In this document: positions 6,609-12,228 of the stretch, piece after piece
Position numbering within the stretch: position 1 is the stretch's first letter
Layout: each line of letters opens with the position of its first letter
DNA from: an uncultured Eubacteriales bacterium
GTDB taxonomy: Bacteria; Bacillota; Clostridia; Christensenellales; Aristaeellaceae
Reading direction: 5' to 3'
DNA length: 12,831 nucleotides
Assembly: GCA_944353735.1 (NCBI GenBank)
Contig: CALVPU010000111.1
Location: forward strand, 1-12,831
Position numbers and translations under genes: made by a program
Notes under the pieces: generated by a model
Database searches by the model: none
Seen by the model: the letters and a program-made list of their open reading frames with translations, nothing else
What the model was told of the DNA's origin: nothing

Positions 6609-6642
6609 AAAAAGCGAACCCCGCCCTACCGGCGGGATTCGC
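6609..6642 (-). terminator. First of two tandem intrinsic terminators after the SH3 gene
   Basis: A 12-bp stem with a single mismatch (arms 6614-6625 and 6631-6642, five-base loop) is followed on the minus strand by a five-base U-run (complement of 6609-6613). It starts about 34 bases after the stop of the SH3-domain gene. Confidence 0.85.
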
Positions 6643-6676
6643 CCTGTTTTCCCAAATGGGGATATGCCGTCGCGCC

Positions 6677-7126
6677 TCAGCCGATGCTGCGGCTGGAGAT
6701 GTAGCCCAGCACGGTGAAATCGGCGTTGGACACCAGCACCTTGCCGTCGCGGAAGCCGCGAACATAGACGTCCACGCCTGCCGGCAGCGTCGCACGCCGC
6801 GGGTCGAGGTTGTCGGGGGTGATGTATTCGATGGTCGTGGCGCGGTTGGTGCGCGCCTTGACCGGATTCGTCGCCATCATGTCCTCGCACTTGGCGAAGC
6901 CGACGTATCCATTCCAGCGGATGCGCGCCCATTCGCCGGACACCGCTTCCACCGTCACCCGCGTGCCCAGCGGCAGCGAACCCACCGAGCGCGTCGGCGT
7001 AGCGTAAACCTTCATGGAACCGGGAAAGACCAGCGCGTCAAAGCTCGCCAGCGCCGTGCCAGCCGTCAACATCAGAACGCAAACCAGAACACCAATCCGC
7101 TTCAACATACCTGCTCTCAGACGCAT
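6677..7126 (-). CDS. Secreted SH3-domain protein
   Basis: A 149-residue exported protein with a signal peptide (about 1-27, hydrophobic core then TALAS). An SH3-like domain at about 36-82 shows the pattern KVYATPTRSVGSLPLGTRV, GEWARIRW and GYVGFAKCEDM. Residues about 108-149 (TLPAGVDVYVRGF, GKVLVSN, LGYISSRSIG) look like a second, shorter SH3-like barrel. Bacterial SH3 domains usually bind cell-wall peptides; no catalytic domain is attached. The start at 7126 is supported by AAGGCGG nine bases upstream; ATG at 7108 (MLKRIG) is a plausible alternative giving a shorter signal peptide. It is a single-gene unit with a strong promoter and two tandem terminators. Confidence 0.8.
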   Translation of the reverse strand: MRLRAGMLKRIGVLVCVLMLTAGTALASFDALVFPGSMKVYATPTRSVGSLPLGTRVTVEAVSGEWARIRWNGYVGFAKCEDMMATNPVKARTNRATTIEYITPDNLDPRRATLPAGVDVYVRGFRDGKVLVSNADFTVLGYISSRSIG

Positions 7127-7152
7127 TTTTCCGTACCGCCTTCCCCATATTG

Positions 7153-7167
7153 CCGCGCTGCGCGCGG
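7153..7167 (-). promoter_or_regulatory. GC-rich 5' leader hairpin of the SH3 gene
   Basis: A 6-bp stem CCGCGC/GCGCGG with a three-base loop lies within a few bases of the predicted transcription start (about 7170). It resembles the start-proximal hairpins at 2534-2551 and 4233-4250. Confidence 0.35.
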
Positions 7168-7176
7168 GTATTCTAT

Positions 7177-7205
7177 ATTGTACGCGGGCGGGAAAGAATT
7201 GTCAA
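7177..7205 (-). promoter_or_regulatory. Sigma-A-type promoter of the SH3 gene
   Basis: On the minus strand, a perfect -35 TTGACA (7205-7200) and -10 TACAAT (7182-7177) are separated by 17 bases. It gives a leader of about 44 bases before the ATG at 7126. Confidence 0.85.
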
Positions 7206-7220
7206 TCGACGGATATTGCA

Positions 7221-7242
7221 GTTCCCTTACAAATCAGGGAAC
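7221..7242 (-). terminator. Possible weak terminator of the DnaD/dnaI operon
   Basis: A perfect 7-bp stem (arms GTTCCCT and AGGGAAC, eight-base loop) begins seven bases after the stop of the ProX-like gene. There is no U-run, so termination would be weak or factor-dependent. Confidence 0.35.
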
Positions 7243-7248
7243 GAAGCA

Positions 7249-7794
7249 TCACAATATGTCGAACGGCGCCGCATTCTCCTCCGTAGGCGCGGGAAAGCCG
7301 ACGAATTGCGGCGCATGACCGGTTGCGGGCAGAAAGCGCTCGAAGAAGTCGCCGGCGGACATCGCCAGCGTTTCGGTGTTGTCGCAGGGATGAAACGCCA
7401 GATCGCCGCACGCGCGCAGCGCCTCGTCCACCAGCAGCCGCACGCGGTTTTCGCGGTCGAACAGCAGGCTCATCGGACTGACCGAACCGGGACGCGCGCG
7501 CAGCATCTCCAGCATCTCCGCCTCGCCGGCGAAGCTCAGCCGCGGCGTGCCCGCCTGTTTCGACAGATCGGACGTGCGCAGCCGCGCCTCCGGGCGCGCC
7601 ACGCACAGCGCGTAGACGCGGCGGCTCCTGGTCGTGAGGAAGTAGTTCTTGCACACGACCGCGCCGAGGCGGACGCCGATCGCGCCGCACTGCTCGATGG
7701 CGGCGGCAGGTGCATGGCGTGCGACGCGATAGGGAATGCCCAGCGCGTCCAGCCGCGCGTACACGGCGCGGCGAACTTCGGACCAGTCGTTCAC
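7249..7794 (-). CDS. ProX/YbaK-family prolyl-tRNA editing deacylase
   Basis: A 181-residue stand-alone member of the YbaK/ProRS-associated editing family, which hydrolyses mischarged tRNA-Pro (alanyl- or cysteinyl-tRNA-Pro depending on subgroup). It shows the N-terminal helix with LGIPYRVARHAPA, VVCKNYFLTTRS (46-57) with the conserved Lys49-Asn50, the MSLLFDRENRVRLLVDEAL region (108-126) and HPCDNTETLAMS (135-146), matching the ProX-type HPxxNTxT motif. The exact substrate cannot be set from sequence alone. GTG at 7794 is the start: it overlaps the dnaI stop as GTGA and has GAGG five bases upstream, indicating translation coupled to dnaI. It is the last gene of the DnaD/dnaI operon. Confidence 0.87.
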   Translation of the reverse strand: MNDWSEVRRAVYARLDALGIPYRVARHAPAAAIEQCGAIGVRLGAVVCKNYFLTTRSRRVYALCVARPEARLRTSDLSKQAGTPRLSFAGEAEMLEMLRARPGSVSPMSLLFDRENRVRLLVDEALRACGDLAFHPCDNTETLAMSAGDFFERFLPATGHAPQFVGFPAPTEENAAPFDIL

Positions 7795-8765
7795 AGCGTC
7801 CTCAGATCCTTTCCCTTGAGCAGAATCGCGCCGCAGACGGCGCGGTCGAGCAGCCGCGACGAGACGCGCTCGCCATAGCGTTCCTGAAGCTGCACCGGCG
7901 ACAGGTTCGTCGCCACGACCGTGTGCCGCCGTGCCGCCGCGCGCTCGTTGAGCAGCGTGAACAGGTACTCGACGGTGATGTTGCGCATCATCGGCTCCGT
8001 GCCGAGATCGTCGATGAGCAACAGCGGCGCGTCGAGCAGCGAGCGGAAGTCCGCGCCACCCGGGTCCTCGCCCACGTGCTGGCGGCGCATGGTCTCGAAC
8101 ATGCGAAACGCCGTGACGCGCACGGCGGACAATCCGCGGTCGACCACGCGCGCATAGATGCAGTTGAGCAGGAACGTCTTGCCCACGCCGCTTGGGCCGG
8201 TCAGCAGCAGGTTGCGGTAGCGCGCGTCCGGAAAGGCGTCTGCGTACGCCTCGCAGACCTTGCGCGCCGCCGCCATGCGCTCGCGCTGTCCGTCCTGTTC
8301 CGGAAAGCGCGACAGGTCGAACCTCTCAAAGCACTGCTCGTCCACGCCTGCCATGGAACCGTCCTCGTGCTGGCGCGCGCGCAGCCGCGCCTCGAAGCAG
8401 GCGCAGAAGCGCGCCGGCGCGTCGCCGACATAGCCGGTGTCGCGGCACTCCGGGCAGCGGTAGCGCACGGCGAGATAGTCCTCCGGAAGGCCGAGCGCAG
8501 CGAGGCGGCGGCGCAGTTCGGCATTGTTGGCAATGCCGCGCTGCTTCATGCGCTGGGCGGCGTCGGCGCGCGCCTCCGCCGTGTCCATGGACAGCATGCG
8601 GCGCATCGTGCCCAGCGCCAGTTCGGCGTTCTCCGCGCGCAGCCGCGCGATCTCGGGATCACGGCGGCTCGCCTCCGCCACGCGCGCGTCCTGATCCGCC
8701 TCATCGATCATGCGCTGCTGCGCGTACTCCTCCAGCAGCGCGCGAATGTGCTCCGAGCGCGTCAT
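7791..8765 (-). CDS. dnaI: DnaI/DnaC-type replicative helicase loader
   Basis: An AAA+ ATPase that loads the replicative helicase onto DNA. The 324-residue product has a charged helical N-terminal region. A Cys cluster follows (Cys104, Cys107, Cys121, Cys123, in YRCPECRDTGY and FCACF) typical of the zinc-binding part of the DnaI family. The ATPase domain has Walker A GPSGVGKT (190-197), Walker B LLLIDDLG (248-255), sensor-1 ATN (285-287) and the C-terminal RVSSRLLDR (300-308) with arginine-finger candidates. The ATG at 8765 has AGGAGG seven bases upstream; a second ATG at 8771 is one base from it and unlikely. It lies 246 bases after the DnaD-domain gene and overlaps the start of the ProX-like gene. 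Confidence 0.95.
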   Translation of the reverse strand: MTRSEHIRALLEEYAQQRMIDEADQDARVAEASRRDPEIARLRAENAELALGTMRRMLSMDTAEARADAAQRMKQRGIANNAELRRRLAALGLPEDYLAVRYRCPECRDTGYVGDAPARFCACFEARLRARQHEDGSMAGVDEQCFERFDLSRFPEQDGQRERMAAARKVCEAYADAFPDARYRNLLLTGPSGVGKTFLLNCIYARVVDRGLSAVRVTAFRMFETMRRQHVGEDPGGADFRSLLDAPLLLIDDLGTEPMMRNITVEYLFTLLNERAAARRHTVVATNLSPVQLQERYGERVSSRLLDRAVCGAILLKGKDLRTL

Positions 8766-9011
8766 GCGCATTCCTCCTGTTCCAATTTCCTCGCATCCGC
8801 CGCGCCTGCACCCTTCAGGCGGGCGCACGGACGCCTTTCCGTCTCTGCCAGCAATTCCCAGAAATCCTGCGCGCCGCGCAGGCGACCACGCATCGCGGTG
8901 CGAGCGCAGCGGTTCAGCCTGCATCCCGCGGACGCGCATCGCGCAGCCGAGGCCGTCCGAATGCGCGGTCGGACACGGCGCGCAGCTCTTTCCGCCATGC
9001 CGCCACGCCGG

Positions 9012-10445
9012 TCACGGGCTCTGCGCGTCGAGGTCGATGAACAGCCCGTCGTAGTCGCTGTCGTCGTGGGCGCGCTGCTGATACGGCGCGGGATTGGGCG
9101 AAGCCGCGCTGCCCGCCGGCGCGGCGGCATGGCGGGCACGGTCGGCGCGGGCGGCGTCCACGGTCGCGATGCCCGCCTGGCGCCACGCGCCCAGCAGCCG
9201 GTCCACGTAGCGCATCGGGACCTGCGTTCCCCGCGCGCACTCGGCGGCGTATTCGATCAGCTCCACCGGCGCCGACTCGCGCCAGCGCTCGTAGAGCTCG
9301 AGGTCGCCCAGCTGCGGCCGCCGCTCCAGCCCACAGCGCTCGAGCAGCGCGCGCACCTCGGCGGCGATCCGACCGCGTTCGCGGACATAGGCTTCCGCCG
9401 CCTCACGGCGAAACAGCCGCTGCTCCGCCCACTTGCCGACCATCCAGCACAGGTCCTCAAAGCGCATCCTGCGCTTGCGCGCGCACTGCACCGCCGCCAG
9501 GCGGATCGTCTCCGGCTCAAAGCCCTCCGCGAGCCGCGCGGCGTACCAGACGCGCTGGTCGGGCGTGGGCGCGTCGCGGATGTCGAGTTCGCGCAGCGCG
9601 TCGCGCAGGCCGTCGAACTGCGCCGCGTCGCCCTTGCGGCGCGACTCGAGCACCTTGTCGAGGTACGCCAGCGTCGGCGTGCGGGACTTGGTCGTCTCCG
9701 CACAGGCGTCGACGATTTCCGCCTGCGTCAGCCCCCATTCGCCGAGCCACTTCTCCGCCAGTTTCAGCTCTTCGGGCGTGGCGCTGCGGCGCAGCCCGAG
9801 CTGGCGCAGCGCCGCCGACGCCGCCTTCTCCACGCCCTCGTCCTCCGCCATGGCGCGCCCGACGTCCTCCGCGGTGCGCACGCCGCGCTCGGACCACTTC
9901 TGCGCCTGCCGGTCCAGCTGCGCAAAGATGCGGTCCGGGTCGGGCTTCCTGGCGCGCGACCGCTTCAGCCGCGCCTCGACCATCTTCAGCACCGCCTCCT
10001 GCGTGACGCCCAGCAGGTTCAGCCAGTCGTTCGCCATCTCGTACTGCTTGGGATGCAGCAGGCAGTCCGCGCCGAACAGCGCCTGCAGGTTGGCATTGAA
10101 GTCGCGATAGGCATAATAGTCGCCCTCCATCGGGTCCGCCGTCTCGCCGACGGAGCGCATCGGCAGCATCGCGTATGCCGGCGGGCGGTCGCTCAGCCGC
10201 CGCGCCAGTCCCTGCCGCTCCCAGTACGCCATGGCGTTGAGCACGGCGTCGGCGTCCATGTTCAGCGCCCGCGCCATGTCCTCCAATCCCTCGCCCAGCT
10301 CCGGGTGCAGGCTCAGCATGCGCGCATAGAGGTAGACGCGCAGAAAGCCTTCCGGCGCGGTCGGAAGATACTCCAGCAGGAACATGTTCTCGATGGGCGT
10401 GGCGTCGTAAATGCCTACGCCCTCGGCAAAGCTGCAAAACGGCAT
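9012..10445 (-). CDS. DnaD-domain replication initiation/primosome protein with repeats
   Basis: A 477-residue protein. The N-terminal part (about 20-95, FLRVYLYARMLSL, GEGLEDMARALNMDADAVLNAMAYWERQGLARR) is a winged-helix module of the DnaD/DnaB class. Four helical segments with the DnaB_2/DnaD C-terminal pattern follow at about 124-189, 216-271, 287-342 and 371-425, each with a start like xEExxLAxxW, a central EIVxAC or VELIEYAAEC helix and an aromatic-Leu end such as LAYLDKVL or MRYVDRLLGAW. The tail (about 431-477) is Ala-rich then acidic. DnaD proteins remodel DNA and bring DnaI and helicase to origins. The ATG at 10445 follows AAGGCGG; upstream in-frame ATGs lie in the leader. It is the first gene of the operon with dnaI, and has its own promoter. 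Confidence 0.9.
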   Translation of the reverse strand: MPFCSFAEGVGIYDATPIENMFLLEYLPTAPEGFLRVYLYARMLSLHPELGEGLEDMARALNMDADAVLNAMAYWERQGLARRLSDRPPAYAMLPMRSVGETADPMEGDYYAYRDFNANLQALFGADCLLHPKQYEMANDWLNLLGVTQEAVLKMVEARLKRSRARKPDPDRIFAQLDRQAQKWSERGVRTAEDVGRAMAEDEGVEKAASAALRQLGLRRSATPEELKLAEKWLGEWGLTQAEIVDACAETTKSRTPTLAYLDKVLESRRKGDAAQFDGLRDALRELDIRDAPTPDQRVWYAARLAEGFEPETIRLAAVQCARKRRMRFEDLCWMVGKWAEQRLFRREAAEAYVRERGRIAAEVRALLERCGLERRPQLGDLELYERWRESAPVELIEYAAECARGTQVPMRYVDRLLGAWRQAGIATVDAARADRARHAAAPAGSAASPNPAPYQQRAHDDSDYDGLFIDLDAQSP

Positions 10446-10532
10446 GGCACCGCCTTCTTTCGTAAAATTGCCCGCTGTGCGGCAGCGTCCAAGGCGCTTC
10501 TCCTGCGCGCGTCCGCCACTCAGAACGCTTCC

Positions 10533-10561
10533 ATGATACCACAAAACGCGCGAATTGACAA
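10533..10561 (-). promoter_or_regulatory. Sigma-A-type promoter of the DnaD/dnaI operon
   Basis: On the minus strand, -35 TTGTCA (10561-10556) and -10 TATCAT (10538-10533) are separated by 17 bases. The leader to the ATG at 10445 is about 80 bases. The -35 box lies 11 bases from the hairpin that bounds the element at 10573-10900. Confidence 0.75.
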
Positions 10562-10572
10562 CGCGCCTCGGC

Positions 10573-10900
10573 GAATTTATCGCTTTACGATAAATTCAGG
10601 ATGTTGGCAAAGGCAACATCCTGTCAGAGCGTTGAAAAGGCCCGCAAGCCAGGGAAGCAAGCTTGCATCCAGAGGAGCTTACATGGACGTAAGTGCTCAC
10701 AGGATACACGTGCAGCTGACAAGGAAATTTTGCCAGTGGCAAAATTTGTCGCCAAAGGCGACTGGATTTGACGATCCCGAAGGGCTCGGCAAATCCACCG
10801 CAGGAAGCGAAAATCGCTTCTAGTCCTTGATATAATCAGAGCGATTTTTGCGGTTGTGGGCTTTGTCAGCGCTCTGAATTTATCGTTTTTCGATAAATTC
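10573..10900. repeat. Hairpin-rich element with palindromic ends (MITE-like repeat or structured RNA)
   Basis: Both ends are the same 25-base palindrome (GAATTTATCG, five-base loop, CGATAAATTC) at 10573-10597 and 10876-10900. Just inside, 10624-10643 pairs with 10858-10877 over 20 positions with one mismatch and two G-U pairs. Between them lie further stems: 10597-10606 with 10614-10623; 10675-10682 with 10689-10698 (two-base bulge); 10718-10734 with 10738-10750 (13 bp, three-base bulge, AGT loop); 10748-10753 with 10757-10762; 10763-10770 with 10790-10797; 10804-10810 with 10814-10820. G+C over 10681-10800 is 62 of 120, well below the neighbouring genes. It holds no recognisable protein domain and no clear target-site duplication. 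Alternative readings are a non-autonomous mobile repeat, a large structured RNA, or an unusual regulatory spacer. Confidence 0.6.
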
Positions 10901-10903
10901 TTA

Positions 10904-10933
10904 TTGACTTGCGATGCGTTTCTGTGCTATAAT
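10904..10933 (+). promoter_or_regulatory. Sigma-A-type promoter of the DUF2975/HTH/VanZ operon
   Basis: -35 TTGACT (10904-10909) and a perfect -10 TATAAT (10928-10933) are spaced by 18 bases. The predicted start near 10940 gives a leader of about 26 bases before the ATG at 10966. The -35 box begins three bases after the element at 10573-10900. Confidence 0.8.
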
Positions 10934-10945
10934 GCCCGCACAGAA
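10920..10945. promoter_or_regulatory. Candidate operator: perfect inverted repeat around the -10 box
   Basis: TTCTGTGC (10920-10927) and GCACAGAA (10938-10945) are perfect 8-bp inverted arms with a 10-base spacer, and the -10 box TATAAT fills the first six bases of that spacer. A dimeric repressor bound here would block RNA polymerase. The HTH protein encoded at 11466-11675 is the natural candidate, but this link is inference. Confidence 0.55.
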
Positions 10946-10965
10946 TGCTTGAGGAGGGAATGGAC

Positions 10966-11454
10966 ATGAACCGGCGGCGACCCCTCTGGATGCTCAAGCT
11001 GGCCTGCGCGGCGACGGCGCTTGTGGCTGCAGCGCTGTTTTTCGGCGCAGCGCCGCCCGTCATCGCCCGCGCGCTGCCCGACGGATCGCCGCGCTTCGGC
11101 GCGCGCTTCTGGGCGGACCTCGCCTACATCTGGATCATCGGCGCGCTGTGCCTGACGGCGCTGCGCGAGGCATGGACGGTCTGCACGGCGATCGGCGCGG
11201 GCAACGCCTTTTCCGAGCGCAACGCGCGCGCCCTGCTGCGCATCGCGCGGCGGATGGCGGCGGCGTGCGCGCTGCTGTTCGCCGGACTGGTCTACCTCGT
11301 CGCCACGCGCGGCGGTCAGACCGATCCCCTGCTCGCCGGGCTGATGGGGCTGGGTGTGTGCGCGGGACTGATCCTTGCGCTGTGCGCCGCCGCGGCGGCG
11401 GACCTGATTCGCGCCGGCACAGCGCTCAAGGAAGAAAACGACCTGACGATCTGA
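10966..11454 (+). CDS. DUF2975 family membrane protein
   Basis: A 162-residue protein with four predicted membrane segments (about 8-30, 50-70, 95-115 and 123-147). The motif GNAFSERNARALLRIA (79-94) between the second and third segments and the ending ALKEENDLTI are typical of DUF2975. The family's role is unknown; its members are very often encoded directly before a small YozG-type HTH regulator, as here. ATG at 10966 was chosen because GGAGGG (10953-10958) stands seven bases upstream; in-frame ATGs at 10945 and 10960 lie before or against it. It is the first gene of a plus-strand operon with a strong promoter. Confidence 0.87.
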   Translation: MNRRRPLWMLKLACAATALVAAALFFGAAPPVIARALPDGSPRFGARFWADLAYIWIIGALCLTALREAWTVCTAIGAGNAFSERNARALLRIARRMAAACALLFAGLVYLVATRGGQTDPLLAGLMGLGVCAGLILALCAAAAADLIRAGTALKEENDLTI

Positions 11455-11465
11455 GGAGGGCGTGA

Positions 11466-11675
11466 ATGCTGATCGTAAACCTGGACGTGATGCTCGTACG
11501 CCGCAAGATGAGCGTAACCGAACTTGCGGCGCGCGTGGGCATCACGACCGCCAACCTCTCCATCCTCAAAAACGGCAAGGCAAAGGCGATCCGCTTCTCG
11601 ACGCTCGACGCCATCTGCCGGGCGCTCGAGTGCCAGCCGGGCGACATTCTGGAATACCGGGAGGACGCGCCATGA
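11466..11675 (+). CDS. YozG-like Cro/C1-type HTH regulator
   Basis: A 69-residue DNA-binding protein that is little more than an HTH domain: MSVTELAARVGITTANLSILKNGKA (15-39) contains the helix-turn-helix, and the C-terminal FSTLDAICRALECQPGDILEY is the usual Cro/C1-type ending seen in YozG relatives. The pattern RRKMSVTELAARVGIT is a strong family mark. It starts 11 bases after the DUF2975 stop with GGAGGG five bases before the ATG, and its own TGA overlaps the ATG of the VanZ gene. It probably regulates this operon, with the inverted repeat at 10920-10945 as a candidate site; whether it represses or activates is not shown by sequence. Confidence 0.93.
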   Translation: MLIVNLDVMLVRRKMSVTELAARVGITTANLSILKNGKAKAIRFSTLDAICRALECQPGDILEYREDAP

Positions 11676-12226
11676 GCGCCGCCGCCATCGCGCGCTACCT
11701 CGTGCCCGCCGCTTTCGCCGCGCTCGCCGCCGCCGCCGCGTGGACGCTGTTCCGCTGGCGGACGCTGCGCGCGCAGCGCGCCCGTCCCCACCTTTACCGT
11801 GAGGCGCTGAAGGCGCTGTTCGCCGCCTACCTCGCCGCGCTGGTGGAGATCATCGCGCTGCGCTTCGGCGAACCGCACGCGGCGCGCTCGCTGAAGCTCG
11901 TTCCCCTGCAGACCACGCTGGCACAGCTGCAGGGCGGCGCATGGTCGTTCGTCTACCACACCCTCGGCAATGTGATCTGGTTCGTGCCGCTGGGCATGCT
12001 GGCGGCGCTGCTCAACCCCCGGCTGCGGGCGCGGACGGCGCTGCTGCTGGGCGCGGGCACTTCGGCGCTGCTGGAGCTCGCGCAGTACCTGCTCGCCAGC
12101 GGCGTAACCGACATCGACGACATCTGGCTCAACGCGCTCGGAGCGCTCGGCGGCTGGGCGCTGGCGCGCGCCATCGCGGCGCTTCGCCGGCGCTTCCCCA
12201 CCAACCCCGACCACAAGGAGGGCTGA
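11672..12226 (+). CDS. VanZ-family membrane protein
   Basis: A 184-residue membrane protein with hydrophobic segments at about 8-28, 45-63, 97-114, 120-141 and 150-171. VanZ-family marks are visible: NVIWFVPLGML (100-110), ALLELAQYL (132-140) and VTDIDDIWLNALGALGG (145-161), which carries the conserved Asp and Asn-x-x-Gly. VanZ itself gives low-level teicoplanin resistance in enterococci, but most family members have no known role, so resistance should not be assumed. The ATG at 11672 overlaps the HTH stop as ATGA and has GGAGG seven bases upstream, so translation is coupled. Confidence 0.9.
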   Translation: MSAAAIARYLVPAAFAALAAAAAWTLFRWRTLRAQRARPHLYREALKALFAAYLAALVEIIALRFGEPHAARSLKLVPLQTTLAQLQGGAWSFVYHTLGNVIWFVPLGMLAALLNPRLRARTALLLGAGTSALLELAQYLLASGVTDIDDIWLNALGALGGWALARAIAALRRRFPTNPDHKEG

Positions 12227-12228
12227 AC

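Noticed and set aside
7710..10823. Plus-strand open frame of 1037 codons opposite the DnaD-domain gene and dnaI
   Set aside because: It is antisense to two well-identified genes, its translation is Arg/Ala/His-rich without motifs, and long antisense frames are expected in G+C-rich coding DNA.
10828..10836. TATAAT at 10831-10836 as a promoter inside the hairpin-rich element
   Set aside because: No acceptable -35 box lies 15-19 bases upstream; the sequence before it is part of a hairpin stem.
10562..10910. Target-site duplication flanking the hairpin-rich element
   Set aside because: The bases directly outside the two palindromes do not match each other, so no duplication can be claimed.
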